From NCBI RefSeq assembly GCF_001672915.1, contig NZ_LZKR01000004.1, positions 1-64,000 on the forward strand: 64,000 bases of DNA, given 5' to 3'. Position 1 is the first letter of the stretch; each line of letters opens with the position of its first letter. The DNA is from Mycobacterium sp. 1245805.9 (GTDB lineage Bacteria; Actinomycetota; Actinomycetes; Mycobacteriales; Mycobacteriaceae). Shown here piece after piece: positions 52,040 through 61,688 of this stretch. Both the position numbers and the translations under genes were made by a program. Below the pieces are notes generated by a model that saw nothing but the letters and a program-made list of their open reading frames with translations, did no database searches and had not been told where the DNA came from.

Positions 52040-52285
52040 TTAACCCATTGTGAAGATGGTCCCTGCGGCGACGCCAATCACCGTTACTAGAGCCACCAAA
52101 ATCACCGCGACCGCTGCGCGCACGATCTCTTCTTCCGTCAGTCGCCACTGCGGTCTCGATGCGACGAGAATGGTGTCCCTTCGACGGCCAACGGCGTTCA
52201 TATTTGCGACCGCCAACAAGAGATCGTCACGCCCGTCGGCCGCGTCTATGTCAACTGGGTTGTGCGCGGCGATTGCGGTGGTCAT
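52040..52285 (-). CDS. Small membrane protein, 81 aa
   Basis: 81-aa protein with one C-terminal TM helix (A-A-V-A-V-I-L-V-A-L-V-T-V-I-G-V, about 58-75) after a soluble N-terminal part containing R-P-Q-W-R-L-T-E-E-E. The ATG at 52285 begins M-T-T-A-I-A; the longer frame upstream has no pattern. Function unknown; small tail-anchored proteins like this are common in mycobacteria. Confidence 0.68.
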   Translation of the reverse strand: MTTAIAAHNPVDIDAADGRDDLLLAVANMNAVGRRRDTILVASRPQWRLTEEEIVRAAVAVILVALVTVIGVAAGTIFTMG

Positions 52286-52619
52286 ATCAGTCCCCCAGGC
52301 TTGCGGACGCCGATAGGCGTTTTCGGGAGGTCGAAACCTTCGATTTTCTGGTAATTCCAAAGATACGAGTGCCAGATCACGATTGCGGTAACGATCCTTA
52401 ACGGTCACAGCACACAATCGTGCTCGCACACTTGGGAGTGAGCCGCCGTCGACCTGCCATCGCGACGCAAGTTTCGGAACGCGGTTTCACATGTGCCACA
52501 ACAGTTTCAGATGTCGAAGACAACGTGCAGGGTCAAGGCCGATCATTCCTCGACGAGATGTGGTGGTCATCGCGCACACTAGGACTCGCATCCGACGCTA
52601 TGGAGGACCGATACCGGAA

Positions 52620-54305
52620 ATGAGCCCGGTCGCCGAATTTGACTTCATCATCGTGGGAGCAGGCAGTGCAGGCTGCCTGCTCGCCAATCGGCTCAGCGCC
52701 AACCGTGATCGCCGTGTGCTCCTCATCGAGGCCGGCGGCAAAGACGACTGGTTCTGGATCAAGGTGCCGGTCGGTTACCTGTACACCATCGCCAATCCCC
52801 GCACCGACTGGTGCTACACGACCGAGGCCGACCCGGGCCTGGCCGGCCGCAGCATTCACTACGCGCGCGGCCGCGTGATCGGCGGCTGCTCGTCGATCAA
52901 CGCCATGATCCACATGCGCGGCCAGGCCAGCGATTACGACCTGTGGGCACGGGCCACCGGTGACGAGCGATGGCGTTGGGGCGGCCCCGACAGTCCAGGC
53001 GAGACGCTGTCGATCTACAAAAAGTTGGAGGACTACTTCGGCGGAGCCGACGACTGGCACGGCACCGGTGGCGAGATCCGTGTCGAGCGCCCGCGCGTGC
53101 GCTGGAAGATCTTGGACGCCTGGCAGGCCGCCGCTGCCGAGGTGGGCATCGCCCCGATCGATGAATTCAACCGGGGCGTCAATGCCGGTTCTGCGTACTT
53201 TCACGTCACCCAACGGCGTGGCCGTCGCTGGTCGATGGCCGATGCTTTCCTGCATCCCATCGCCCACCGGCCGAACCTCACCGTCTACGAGCAAACCCAA
53301 GCCTTGCGGCTACTGATGGACGACCAGGTCCACGAGGATCAGCGTCGCGGTGCCTGGACCACGGCGCAGCAGCGCGTCACAGGCCTGCGCCTGCTCAGGG
53401 GTGGCCACCTCGTCGACGTCAAGGCCCGCCACGAGGTGATCTTGAGCGCAGGAGCTATTGGCTCACCGCATCTCATGCAGGTCTCGGGTCTGGGCCCCGC
53501 CGACCTGCTTGCCCAGCATCAAGTGCCGGTGGCGGTCGATCTGCCAGGCGTCGGCGAAAACCTTCAGGACCACCTGCAGATTCGGACGATCTACCGAGTC
53601 CGGGGCGCCCGGACCGTCAACACGCTGTACCGGAACTGGATCACCCGCGCGGGCATGGGACTTCAGTACCTTCTGTTGCGATCGGGACCCATGACGATGC
53701 CGCCGTCGACGCTAGGGGCTTTCGCCAAGAGCGATCCCGCGCTGCAAAGTGCCGATCTGGAGTGGCATGTGCAACCCTTGTCGTTACCGAAGTTCGGCGA
53801 ACCCCTGCACCCCTTCTCAGCGATCACTCCGTCGGTCTGCAATCTGCGACCCACCTCGCGAGGCCATGTGCGCATAGCCAGTGCAGATCCCCTGACCTAC
53901 CCGAAGATCTTCTGCAATTACCTGTCGACTGACGCCGATCGTCGAATCGCCGTGCGGGGCCTCCGCATGACCCGGCAGATCATGGCGGCGCCGGCTCTGG
54001 CCCGCTATCGCCCGCAGGAGTTATTACCAGGCCCGCAACGGGTGAGCGATGAAGAGCTGCAGAAGGCGGCCGGTGAACTCGGTACGACCATTTTCCATCC
54101 CGTGGGCACCTGCGCGATGGGAGCCTTCGACGCCCGCGGGCGGCCGCGTTCCGCCGCCACGGTGCTCGACACCGACTGCCGCGTGTACCGGGTCGCCGGA
54201 CTTCGAGTGGTCGATGCGTCGGCCATGCCCACCATCATTTCCGGCAACACCAACGCGCCGGTCATGCTCGTCGCAGAGCGCGCGGCGCGGGCGATTGTGG
54301 GATAA
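52620..54305 (+). CDS. GMC-family FAD oxidoreductase (choline dehydrogenase-like)
   Basis: 561-aa flavoprotein alcohol dehydrogenase. FAD motif V-G-A-G-S-A-G (about 11-17) with E-A-G-G-K; GMC signature 1 A-R-G-R-V-I-G-G-C-S-S-I-N (about 82-94); signature 2 G-A-I-G-S-P-H-L-M (about 279-287). Catalytic His in F-H-P-V-G-T-C-A-M-G and Asn in S-G-N-T-N-A-P. Full length. The ATG at 52620 begins the Rossmann domain; the frame open to 52491 lacks pattern. Substrate probably an alcohol. Confidence 0.93.
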   Translation: MSPVAEFDFIIVGAGSAGCLLANRLSANRDRRVLLIEAGGKDDWFWIKVPVGYLYTIANPRTDWCYTTEADPGLAGRSIHYARGRVIGGCSSINAMIHMRGQASDYDLWARATGDERWRWGGPDSPGETLSIYKKLEDYFGGADDWHGTGGEIRVERPRVRWKILDAWQAAAAEVGIAPIDEFNRGVNAGSAYFHVTQRRGRRWSMADAFLHPIAHRPNLTVYEQTQALRLLMDDQVHEDQRRGAWTTAQQRVTGLRLLRGGHLVDVKARHEVILSAGAIGSPHLMQVSGLGPADLLAQHQVPVAVDLPGVGENLQDHLQIRTIYRVRGARTVNTLYRNWITRAGMGLQYLLLRSGPMTMPPSTLGAFAKSDPALQSADLEWHVQPLSLPKFGEPLHPFSAITPSVCNLRPTSRGHVRIASADPLTYPKIFCNYLSTDADRRIAVRGLRMTRQIMAAPALARYRPQELLPGPQRVSDEELQKAAGELGTTIFHPVGTCAMGAFDARGRPRSAATVLDTDCRVYRVAGLRVVDASAMPTIISGNTNAPVMLVAERAARAIVG

Positions 54306-54465
54306 GTCGACTAGTCCAATTACCCTGCACGCCGAGTCATTTCGCCGGCGGGCGGCCGTGGGTCATAGCCGAACGGTCACCGTTCGGTATCCATTTGGGA
54401 ATGCAACCGCGTTTCGGCTAGCGCAGCTCTATCGGTAACAACAGTCACATCGTTAACATCGCGCG

Positions 54466-55293
54466 ATGCACAGTTTGCTCCCGCCGCCCGGCGATGTGCG
54501 ACTGCAAACGGTCTCCCGGCGCGACGCGCTGCGCTACGCAACAGCGTTGGCCGGTCTGGCTGCCGCATCGGTAGCCTGCGGTCTGCCTACGGCGGCCGCC
54601 GCCGCTCCTCCCCAACTGATCGACTTCGCCGCGCGCCAAATTCCTGCGCAGCAGATTCGAGCTGCCGGCTATAGCGGGGTGGTCAACTACGTTTCGGAGT
54701 CGCGTCCCGGCTCATCGTTTGGCGCCAAGCCGATCACTCGGCCCTACGCCGACTCATTGAAAGCCGCAGGCCTGGTCATCGTCAGCAACTACCAATACGG
54801 CAAACCAGGTGGGTCGGCGCCGTCGGACTTCACGCGCGGCTACGCCGGCGGCGTCGCGGACGCGCGCACCGCCTGGCAGCTGCACACCGCCGCGGGCGGC
54901 AGCGAGGGTGCACCGATTTTCTTCACCATCGACGAGGACATCAATCGCGACACCTGGAATCGCACCGCGCTGCAGTGGTTTCGCGGAATCAACTCGGTTC
55001 TGGGGGTTCAACGCACGGGGGTTTACGGCGGCCTCAGGGTGTGTGAGTGGGCCGCGGCCGATGGCGTTATCGGGTCTTCGAGCACACCTGGTCGCCGCTG
55101 GGCGTGGCAAACTCGAGCCTGGTCCGGCAACCAGGTCCACCCCGCCGCTGTTCTCTACCAGCGCGTCGTGAGCACCGCGTCCAATCCGGGGCCGAAGGTC
55201 GGCGGGCTCGAAGTCGACGTCAACGACGTCCTAGCTGCCGATTGCGGCCAGTGGAACCTCCATGCGGGCCATCCCAGTGGCGATGTGCGGTAG
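54466..55293 (+). CDS. DUF1906 protein with Tat signal
   Basis: 275-aa exported protein. A twin-arginine signal S-R-R-D-A-L (about 17-22) followed by a hydrophobic run and A-A-A-A-P cleavage region directs Tat export. The mature domain (about 50-260) is the DUF1906 (glycoside hydrolase-like TIM barrel) type: I-D-F-A near the start, N-Y-V-S-E-S, F-F-T-I-D-E-D and a late E-V-D-V-N. The acidic residues resemble GH25-like active sites, so cell-wall cleavage is possible but unproven. Confidence 0.88.
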   Translation: MHSLLPPPGDVRLQTVSRRDALRYATALAGLAAASVACGLPTAAAAAPPQLIDFAARQIPAQQIRAAGYSGVVNYVSESRPGSSFGAKPITRPYADSLKAAGLVIVSNYQYGKPGGSAPSDFTRGYAGGVADARTAWQLHTAAGGSEGAPIFFTIDEDINRDTWNRTALQWFRGINSVLGVQRTGVYGGLRVCEWAAADGVIGSSSTPGRRWAWQTRAWSGNQVHPAAVLYQRVVSTASNPGPKVGGLEVDVNDVLAADCGQWNLHAGHPSGDVR

Positions 55294-55320
55294 TGGCGAG
55301 ATCGCTGCCCGCAACTCGAG

Positions 55321-55929
55321 CTAAAGCCCGGATGGCACGACCTTGCCGTTCACCGTCACCGCCACCTGGCCGGTCGTCGGGGTGAATTCGATCTTGCCGT
55401 GCTCGAAGGTCGCCACCTGCAGATCGCCGACGGTGTTCACGTCGCTGGTGGGCACACCGAGCGGACCTGCCGAGCCGTTGGTGCCGGTTACCTCAGGCGT
55501 GCCGTCCGGCCCGCGTGGGACATTCCAGGCCTCTCGGATCTTGCCCAGGATGATGTACGCGGGCGTGCCGGCCTGGTTGTTCTTGGCGGTGATCGCGCCG
55601 CCCTGGAATTGCTGGAACACCACCCCGCTGTCCCGGGTGCCCGCGTTGCGGTCGCCCGTCAGTGGCTTGCCGAGCGCGTCCCTCTGACTCTGGGTTGCCG
55701 ACGAGTACTTGGCAGCGATCGGGCCGGTCAGAGTCACCTCGACGCCGCGCTCCCCGACCAGCTTCACCTCCGGGGGCGGCGCTGGGGCGTTGGACGTGGA
55801 CGTTCCACTCACCGCGGCCTTCGGCGGTGCCGCCGCGTCGCCGCTCTTGGCGTTGCCGCAGCCCCCAGCGATCAGCGCGACGGCGGCCAGGCCGACGACT
55901 GTCGCGCGACGCTTTGTGAATGTTCTCAT
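55321..55929 (-). CDS. Lipoprotein with LGFP-like repeats
   Basis: 202-aa lipoprotein. Signal peptide with lipobox I-A-G-G-C (Cys about 24), then an Ala/Pro/Ser-rich linker (about 30-52). The mature part repeats the pattern G-x-x-x-x-D-x-x-x-F-Q-Q-F-Q-G-G-A-I and L-G-V-P-T-S-D, as in LGFP-repeat proteins thought to bind the mycobacterial cell wall. Faces the DUF1906 gene convergently, 27 bp between stops. Confidence 0.87.
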   Translation of the reverse strand: MRTFTKRRATVVGLAAVALIAGGCGNAKSGDAAAPPKAAVSGTSTSNAPAPPPEVKLVGERGVEVTLTGPIAAKYSSATQSQRDALGKPLTGDRNAGTRDSGVVFQQFQGGAITAKNNQAGTPAYIILGKIREAWNVPRGPDGTPEVTGTNGSAGPLGVPTSDVNTVGDLQVATFEHGKIEFTPTTGQVAVTVNGKVVPSGL

Positions 55930-56241
55930 GAGCTTTCCCCTCCGTATTCCTGTGCCTTATGTCAACTTGCGGCCGACCTCCCCGCCCCCCGGGACCACGA
56001 CCGAACCATTTGAGTGGCGCAGGCGGCCGCGGTCGTCGTAGCTCCGAACGACCTTACGACGCGGTCATAGCCGCCAAGGCAGAGCACCTGGGTACGCATC
56101 ACCGGTGCTCGATTGAACTCCACCGTGGGCTCGCGGCTCGTTGCGTGACATCGCATCGATGGTTTGAAAGTCCGAGCTGTGGATAGACCTCAATCCAGCT
56201 GCCGCTCCTGGATAGCCGGCACATCACGAAGGGAGCCCGAC
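55930..56241. other. Divergent promoter region, no gene seen
   Basis: 312 bp between the lipoprotein start and the DUF1942 start. Open frames are short with no ribosome site. It must hold both promoters; I could not pick a clear -10/-35 pair or a palindrome. Confidence 0.4.
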
Positions 56242-56697
56242 GTGGCATTCTCATACATTGCATCGAAAACAGCGGCGGCAACGGCCGCATTGGCGGCGGC
56301 CGGAATCCTCGCAGCGACACCGGCATTGGCCGATCCGCAAGTGCTGCAGTTCGGACAGATGGCAGAGCTTTCCAGTAATGGTGGCACCATCGACTACACC
56401 GTAAGCAACCTGCAGCCCAGCGGCCACAACGACGGTATCTGGTACTCCGACGTCACCGCCACAGGGGTGAGCGGTAACGCGACTCCGAACATTGCCGACT
56501 TCAACGCTCGGGCCGTCAACAGCTCCACATTCGCGGTGATGAAGGGCAACCAGACCGACGGCCTTCCTGAGGGGCCACTCCCCCTGGGCACCCCTGTTAA
56601 GGGGCGCATCTACTTCGACGTTCGCAACGGTACGAACCCGGACAGTGTTGTATACCGGGATGCCGGAGGCACTGACAAGGTCGTCTGGAAAGGCTAG
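56242..56697 (+). CDS. MPT63-like secreted protein (DUF1942)
   Basis: 151-aa exported protein. Sec signal peptide (A-T-A-A-L-A-A-A-G-I-L-A-A-T-P-A-L-A) with cleavage before D-P-Q-V. The mature part is a single beta-sandwich; F-N-A-R, G-R-I-Y-F-D-V and the overall length match the MPT63/DUF1942 family. The GTG at 56242 has GAAGGGAG upstream, better than the ATG at 56164. Function of MPT63 proteins is unknown; they are secreted antigens. Confidence 0.87.
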   Translation: MAFSYIASKTAAATAALAAAGILAATPALADPQVLQFGQMAELSSNGGTIDYTVSNLQPSGHNDGIWYSDVTATGVSGNATPNIADFNARAVNSSTFAVMKGNQTDGLPEGPLPLGTPVKGRIYFDVRNGTNPDSVVYRDAGGTDKVVWKG

Positions 56698-56906
56698 CAA
56701 CCCGACTCGGGTACCTCCGCCGCATCCAGTTTTGCCGAAAAATGCTCCGCTCGGCGAAATATGCTGCGGTGCAATGGTTTAACCGTTGTTGTTAACCGCC
56801 AAAGTCGGATACAACGGGTCCGGCTGACGTTCGCCCATCCACAACGATCTGACAATATCCCGGTGGGGTCGCGATGAGTTCTGCCCTCCCGTGCAGTCTG
56901 ATCTGT

Positions 56907-57473
56907 ATGGGCAAACTCATCTATGGCTTCAACGTGTCGGTGGACGGGTACATCGCCGACGCACAAGGCAAAATCGACTGGTCCGATCCGAGCGAAGAAC
57001 TGCACCAGTACTGGAACGACTTCGAGCGTGAGACCGCCCTGGCGTTCTACGGCCGGCGGCTCTACGAACTGATGTCCGCGTACTGGCCGACCGCCGACGA
57101 GGCCCCGGACGCCACCCCCCTGATCATCGACTTCGCCCACATCTGGCGCGCCATGCCGAAGGTCGTGTTCTCGCGCACCCTCGAGTCCGTCGACTGGAAT
57201 TCCCGCCTGGAACGCGGCGACCCTGTCGAGGTGGTAACGAAGCTGAAAGCCGAAACCGACGGCAGGCTGGAGGTGGCCGGCGCGACCCTGGCCGCACCGA
57301 TCGTGCGGGCCGGGCTGGTAGACGAATACCGGATCGTGCTCACACCCACCGCCGTGGGCGGCGGCATCCCGTTCTTCCCGAGGCTGCCGTCATGGATCTC
57401 GCTGCGACTGTTGGAGAACCGCGCCTTCCCGGGCGGCACGGTCCTGCTGCGCTACGAGGCGAAACACGACTGA
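56907..57473 (+). CDS. Dihydrofolate reductase family protein (RibD C-terminal fold)
   Basis: 188-aa DHFR-fold reductase. Opens K-L-I-Y-G-F-N-V-S-V-D-G-Y-I-A (about 3-17), the usual start of this group, with F-Y-G-R-R-L-Y-E (about 50-57) and V-A-G-A-T-L-A-A-P-I as the NADPH-side glycine region. ATG 56907 is chosen over ATG 56874. The physiological substrate of these stand-alone proteins is generally unknown. Confidence 0.9.
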   Translation: MGKLIYGFNVSVDGYIADAQGKIDWSDPSEELHQYWNDFERETALAFYGRRLYELMSAYWPTADEAPDATPLIIDFAHIWRAMPKVVFSRTLESVDWNSRLERGDPVEVVTKLKAETDGRLEVAGATLAAPIVRAGLVDEYRIVLTPTAVGGGIPFFPRLPSWISLRLLENRAFPGGTVLLRYEAKHD

Positions 57474-57584
57474 TCGGAAATACACTCAACCGCCGCAAAG
57501 CCGGCAGGAAAAAACTTGTGACTTGCGGTTGACTGTCATTCGATCGCGGCGAGCGCCCGCGTGGCGACTGCGAGAGGAACGACT

Positions 57585-58403
57585 ATGCCCACGATCACCA
57601 CATCGGATGGTGTCGAGATCTTCTACAAGGATTGGGGTTCTGGCCAGCCGATCGTTTTCAGTCATGGCTGGCCGCTGACGGCCGACGACTGGGACGCGCA
57701 GATGATGTTCCTCCTGCACCACGGCTATCGGGTGATCGCTCACGACCGGCGCGGGCATGGCCGATCCGACCAGGTCGGGACAGGCAATGACATCGAGCAC
57801 TGGGTGGCCGACCTGGCCGCGTTGACCGAGCAGCTCGACCTTCGCCAGGCCGTCCATATTGGGCACTCCCCCGGCGGCGCCGAAGTGGCCCGCTATGTGG
57901 CGCGCCATCAGGAGCGGGTCGCCAAGGCGATACTGGTGTCCTCCCCGACCCCGAACATGGTTCAGACGCAGGACAATCCGGGCGGGCAACCCCCGGAGTG
58001 GTTCGACGCAGTGCGGGCGGGTGTCTTGGGAAATCGATCGGAGTTCTACCGCGCGGTGCCAGAGGGGCCGTTCTACGGATTCAACCGATCGGGGGTGGAG
58101 CCGTCCGAGGCGGTCATCGCGAACTGGTGGCGACAGGGCATGTCCGGCAGCGCCCAGGCGCACTATGAGACCGTGTTTTCCTGGCTGCAGGACTACACCG
58201 AGGATCTGCGCACGATCACCGTTCCCGTCCTGGTGATGCACGGCGACGATGATCAGATCGTTCCGTTCACCAGCTCGGTGCCCCGAGCGGTCGACCTACT
58301 CCAAAACGGCGCGTTGAAAAGCTATTCCGGTTACCCCCACGGCATGCTCACCACGCACGCCGATGTCCTCAACCCGGATCTGCTCGCGTTCATCGCATCC
58401 TGA
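57585..58403 (+). CDS. Alpha/beta hydrolase (non-heme haloperoxidase-like)
   Basis: 272-aa hydrolase of the non-heme chloroperoxidase/esterase group. H-G-W-P-L (about 27-31) forms the oxyanion hole; the nucleophile elbow is G-H-S-P-G-G (about 92-97; most members have Thr rather than Pro after Ser). Asp in H-G-D-D-D and His in Y-P-H-G-M complete the triad. GAGAGGA lies before the ATG. Confidence 0.92.
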   Translation: MPTITTSDGVEIFYKDWGSGQPIVFSHGWPLTADDWDAQMMFLLHHGYRVIAHDRRGHGRSDQVGTGNDIEHWVADLAALTEQLDLRQAVHIGHSPGGAEVARYVARHQERVAKAILVSSPTPNMVQTQDNPGGQPPEWFDAVRAGVLGNRSEFYRAVPEGPFYGFNRSGVEPSEAVIANWWRQGMSGSAQAHYETVFSWLQDYTEDLRTITVPVLVMHGDDDQIVPFTSSVPRAVDLLQNGALKSYSGYPHGMLTTHADVLNPDLLAFIAS

Positions 58404-58461
58404 TCGGCAGCAGCGGAATCCTGCCCTGCTGGGGTTAAACCAGCGATGCTGAGGACTTCTC

Positions 58462-59535
58462 TCAGTCGAAGACGACAACCTGGCGGCCGACCACGTCCCC
58501 GCTGGCGAGCGCCTCAAGCTTGTCGTTGATGTCGTCGAGTAACACGGTGGTGATGGTGTGCTTGATATGTCCGGCGGCGGCGAGCGCAAGGACTTCGGTC
58601 AGGTCGTTGTAGTTGCCCCAAAACGAGCCGAAATAGGACAATTCCGTTCCGACGATGACGTTCAGTGGGACCTCAACCTTGGTGCCCATCAGGCCCACGG
58701 AAGCGACGGCACCCTCTGGCTCGAGGATCGAAAAGTCCAGCCCGATCGACTCCGCGGCCCCGGCACAGTCGAGGATTGCGTCCACCGTGCCTCGGCCGGT
58801 GAGGTTCTTCAGCTCGGCCTTCACCTCGACGGTGCTCTTGCTGCGGGTGTTGACGGTGTGATCTGCGCCGTTGGCCTTGGCGACGGCGAGCTTGTCGTCC
58901 GTGCGTGAGAAGGCGACCACTGTCGCACCGCCGCCGAGCAGCTTCGCATATTGCACCCCGTAGCCGCCGAGCCCGCCGATGCCAGCGACCACCACAGTCC
59001 GGCCGGGTCCGAGCTTGCCGGCATCCCGCAACTTCTTCATACCCCGGTAAGGCGTGAGACCAGCGTCGGTCAGTGGCGCGAACATCTCCGGCTTCTGACC
59101 GTCAGCTGGCGTGACGGCGATGAGATGGCGGTACGGCACGGCGACGTACTCGGCGAAGCCGCCCGGCGGCCCGAACCCGATCCATCCGCCGGTGCCACTG
59201 CATAACTGTTCGTTGCCCTCGTGACACTGCCGGCACGTGCCGTCGCCCCACCCTGGATTGACCACGACTAGATCGCCGTCGGACAAACCGGCCGCGGCGG
59301 GCACGGCAGAACCGCGCCCGGCCACGTGGCCGGCGACCTCGTGTCCCGGAATAGCCGGGAACTCCATCGGCGCTGCGGCGGCGAAGTATCCGTCGATGAG
59401 CTGATAGTCGCTCCTGCACATTCCGCACGCCGCCACCCTGACGAGGACCTCGTCAGGTGCGGGGTCTGGCACCGGAACCTCCTCTAAGCGAAACGGCTCG
59501 TGGTATCCGTGCATGCGTGCCGCCCGCATTTTCAT
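58462..59535 (-). CDS. Zinc-dependent alcohol dehydrogenase
   Basis: 357-aa MDR alcohol dehydrogenase. Catalytic zinc ligands C-G-M-C-R-S-D (about 36-42) and G-H-E (about 64-66). The structural-zinc loop shows C-R-Q-C and a later L-C; only three of the usual four Cys are visible. Rossmann motif G-I-G-G-L-G-G-Y (about 185-192). ATG 59535 follows GGGAGGAAC. Divergent from the TIM-barrel gene. Confidence 0.92.
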   Translation of the reverse strand: MKMRAARMHGYHEPFRLEEVPVPDPAPDEVLVRVAACGMCRSDYQLIDGYFAAAAPMEFPAIPGHEVAGHVAGRGSAVPAAAGLSDGDLVVVNPGWGDGTCRQCHEGNEQLCSGTGGWIGFGPPGGFAEYVAVPYRHLIAVTPADGQKPEMFAPLTDAGLTPYRGMKKLRDAGKLGPGRTVVVAGIGGLGGYGVQYAKLLGGGATVVAFSRTDDKLAVAKANGADHTVNTRSKSTVEVKAELKNLTGRGTVDAILDCAGAAESIGLDFSILEPEGAVASVGLMGTKVEVPLNVIVGTELSYFGSFWGNYNDLTEVLALAAAGHIKHTITTVLLDDINDKLEALASGDVVGRQVVVFD

Positions 59536-59662
59536 GTGTTCCTCCCCCGATTTGGGCAACTGGTGTGTCTGCAAACGTAGATGGGCGACACTGCACGCGC
59601 CATTCTTGGCTGCCCGGTCGTTAGAAGACGTCGCTCGCCAGCCAGAGTAGCGTTCTGCGATT

Positions 59663-60439
59663 GTGCAGCTTGGTCTGACGCCCGACGGCAAGTGGGATAT
59701 CGCGACGCCCGACCTGGTGTCGGCGGCGAGCGCGGCGGGGTTCAGCGCAGTGGGGATCAACGCCGAGCGGGTCGGCGCGGCCGCCGGTGAGGCGTATGCC
59801 GCGGCCGGAGTTCGTTGCCATGAATTGCTCGCCTTCATCGTCGACGACGACGAATCCGCCACCATGGCAAGTGCCGAGCGGCTGGCCGACCGCGCGCAGA
59901 CTATCGGCGCGGAGTGGGTGCTGACGGTGTTCACCGACAAGGTGCCGGCCGAGCGAATTCGACGCTGCGCCAGGCTCTTCGACGATGCCGGTGCGGGTAT
60001 TGCGGTGGAATTCACACCGCTGGGCGCAATTCCGACGATCAGTGACGGCATGGAGTACGTGCGGGCCGCGGGCGGGATGGCGCGGGCCGGGCTGCTGATT
60101 GACTCGTGGCACTTCTGCTTCAGCTCCAACACGTGGGAGGATCTGGCGGCGGTGCCGCTGGACGACATCGCTTACGTGCAGTTCACCGACGCGCTGGAAC
60201 CCGAGCATCAAGACCGGATGATCCGCGAGAGCCTGCACCGACGCGCCCTGCCGGGCGAAGGTGTTCTCGAGCTAAACCGTTTCGCGGCAACGCTGTTGGA
60301 CCGCGGCTGGGAGGGCATGGTCAGCGTCGAGGTGCTCAGCGCTCGGCTGCGCGACCTCCCGGTCGACGAGCTAGTCGGACGCTTGTTCACCACGACCGCC
60401 GCGTACTGGTCCAGCGGTCCGACGACTCAATTGTCTTGA
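59663..60439 (+). CDS. Sugar phosphate isomerase/epimerase family (TIM barrel)
   Basis: 258-aa xylose-isomerase-like TIM barrel. Metal-site candidates: Glu in A-V-E-F-T-P (about 112-117), Asp/His in L-I-D-S-W-H (about 144-149), and Glu in V-S-V-E-V-L. The G-E-G-V-L-E-L block fits the family. GTG start. Its 3' end overlaps the convergent diguanylate cyclase gene by 13 bp. Substrate unknown. Confidence 0.87.
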   Translation: MQLGLTPDGKWDIATPDLVSAASAAGFSAVGINAERVGAAAGEAYAAAGVRCHELLAFIVDDDESATMASAERLADRAQTIGAEWVLTVFTDKVPAERIRRCARLFDDAGAGIAVEFTPLGAIPTISDGMEYVRAAGGMARAGLLIDSWHFCFSSNTWEDLAAVPLDDIAYVQFTDALEPEHQDRMIRESLHRRALPGEGVLELNRFAATLLDRGWEGMVSVEVLSARLRDLPVDELVGRLFTTTAAYWSSGPTTQLS

Positions 60440-61593
60440 TCGACGGGCGTTATGTGGACTGTGACGTTGCCGCCCTTGCGTTTAGCGTCGAGCATCGCTT
60501 GGTCGGCTCGACTAAGAAGGGTGTCGAGCAGGGCCGTGGGGTCGGTCTCTGGTGCGGTGAAGGTGCCGAGGTCGACATGAGTGACGCCGATGCTGCCGGT
60601 GACCGGAGCGTGATCGGCCGGCGCGGCGATCGCGCAGCGGACTTGTTCGGCAGTTCGTTGTGTGTGGCCAGGCTCGGTGACATCGATGACGACGAATTCT
60701 TCTCCCCCGATTCGGGCGACCAGTGCGCTTCCGCGTACGGCAGATTCGATCTGGCGAGCGGTGCGGATCAAGACGTCATCACCGATCGGATGGCCGAAGG
60801 TGTCGTTGATGTCTTTGAAGCGGTCGAGGTCGGCGACCATCACGGCCAGGTGCCCGTTCGAGGGACGATCGCTCAACAACTCGGCGAAGTGAAGGTGCAG
60901 GCCCCGCCGGTTGAGTAGACCGGTCAGCGGATCGGTGACCGACTCGTTGGCGTCATTGCGCAACGTCCGGATTCCGAACTGAATCCCTACGGGTGCGGCG
61001 AGGGCCGGTGCCGTCGCGACCAGGATGCTAACGACGAAGAGCACGCCGTTGAAGTGCGCTTCCGCGGCTGCCCGCATGGCGAACACGGCCGTCGACGCCA
61101 GTATCAACAGGGTATGCAGGGCAAGGAATTTCGGTCCGTCGAAGAACAGCAGATAGACCGAGAGTTCCGTAAACGCGTTGAAACCGAACAAGCCGGAGAG
61201 CCAGGTGGGTTCGTACAACGCCAGCATGGCGATCCCGAAGTCGCAGGAGATGACGAACGCGCGCGATGCTGGCAGTGACGGCCATGGTCGACAACACCAC
61301 CGGATTGCCCAGGACAGTACCAAGAGCGCGAATAATGCCACGATGACCCGAGATACGAAGCGATCCGGGCCCGCCCACGGAAGCAGAATCGCCAGGGAAT
61401 TCACGACGGTCAGCCCATTGCCCACCCCGATCATTACCCGGATGGCTTCTGCCATCCTGCGCTTGGCGAAGTACTGCACCTGCGCGGCGTAGTCGACCGG
61501 CGAATTCCACCATTCACCGACAAGACGGCGAAACACCGCGAAACTTCTGGACTCGGCCAGCGAAGCCACCTTTAGCGACGCCTCCTCGACCAT
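60427..61593 (-). CDS. Membrane diguanylate cyclase (GGDEF domain)
   Basis: 388-aa membrane protein. About six TM helices (residues 40-205) precede a GGDEF domain (about 215-385) with D-P-L-T-G-L-L-N-R-R, D-L-D-R-F-K-D-I-N-D and the active-site G-G-E-E-F (296-300). The inhibitory RxxD site five residues upstream is R-G-S-A here, so product inhibition is probably lost. The start is ATG 61593; a TTG 14 codons earlier is possible. Makes c-di-GMP; an EAL protein is nearby. Confidence 0.92.
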   Translation of the reverse strand: MVEEASLKVASLAESRSFAVFRRLVGEWWNSPVDYAAQVQYFAKRRMAEAIRVMIGVGNGLTVVNSLAILLPWAGPDRFVSRVIVALFALLVLSWAIRWCCRPWPSLPASRAFVISCDFGIAMLALYEPTWLSGLFGFNAFTELSVYLLFFDGPKFLALHTLLILASTAVFAMRAAAEAHFNGVLFVVSILVATAPALAAPVGIQFGIRTLRNDANESVTDPLTGLLNRRGLHLHFAELLSDRPSNGHLAVMVADLDRFKDINDTFGHPIGDDVLIRTARQIESAVRGSALVARIGGEEFVVIDVTEPGHTQRTAEQVRCAIAAPADHAPVTGSIGVTHVDLGTFTAPETDPTALLDTLLSRADQAMLDAKRKGGNVTVHITPVDQDN

Positions 61594-61688
61594 CCCGAAA
61601 TACCGCCGCTGACCACAACGCAAAAGCGGAACCAAAATCAGCGAACGATATTACAGCGTGCGGTTAGAGGAGCCGGCCTCCGAACCCG

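Noticed and set aside
32300..52040. Prophage or integrative element
   Set aside because: No integrase, phage structural gene, tRNA attachment site or flanking direct repeat seen.
51782..52090. 102-codon frame after the broken VOC gene
   Set aside because: TTG start, no ribosome site or recognisable family, and overlap with the small membrane protein gene.
58462..60168. 568-codon version of the alcohol dehydrogenase
   Set aside because: The N-terminal 211 codons are antisense to the TIM-barrel gene; GGGAGGAAC before ATG 59535 marks the start.
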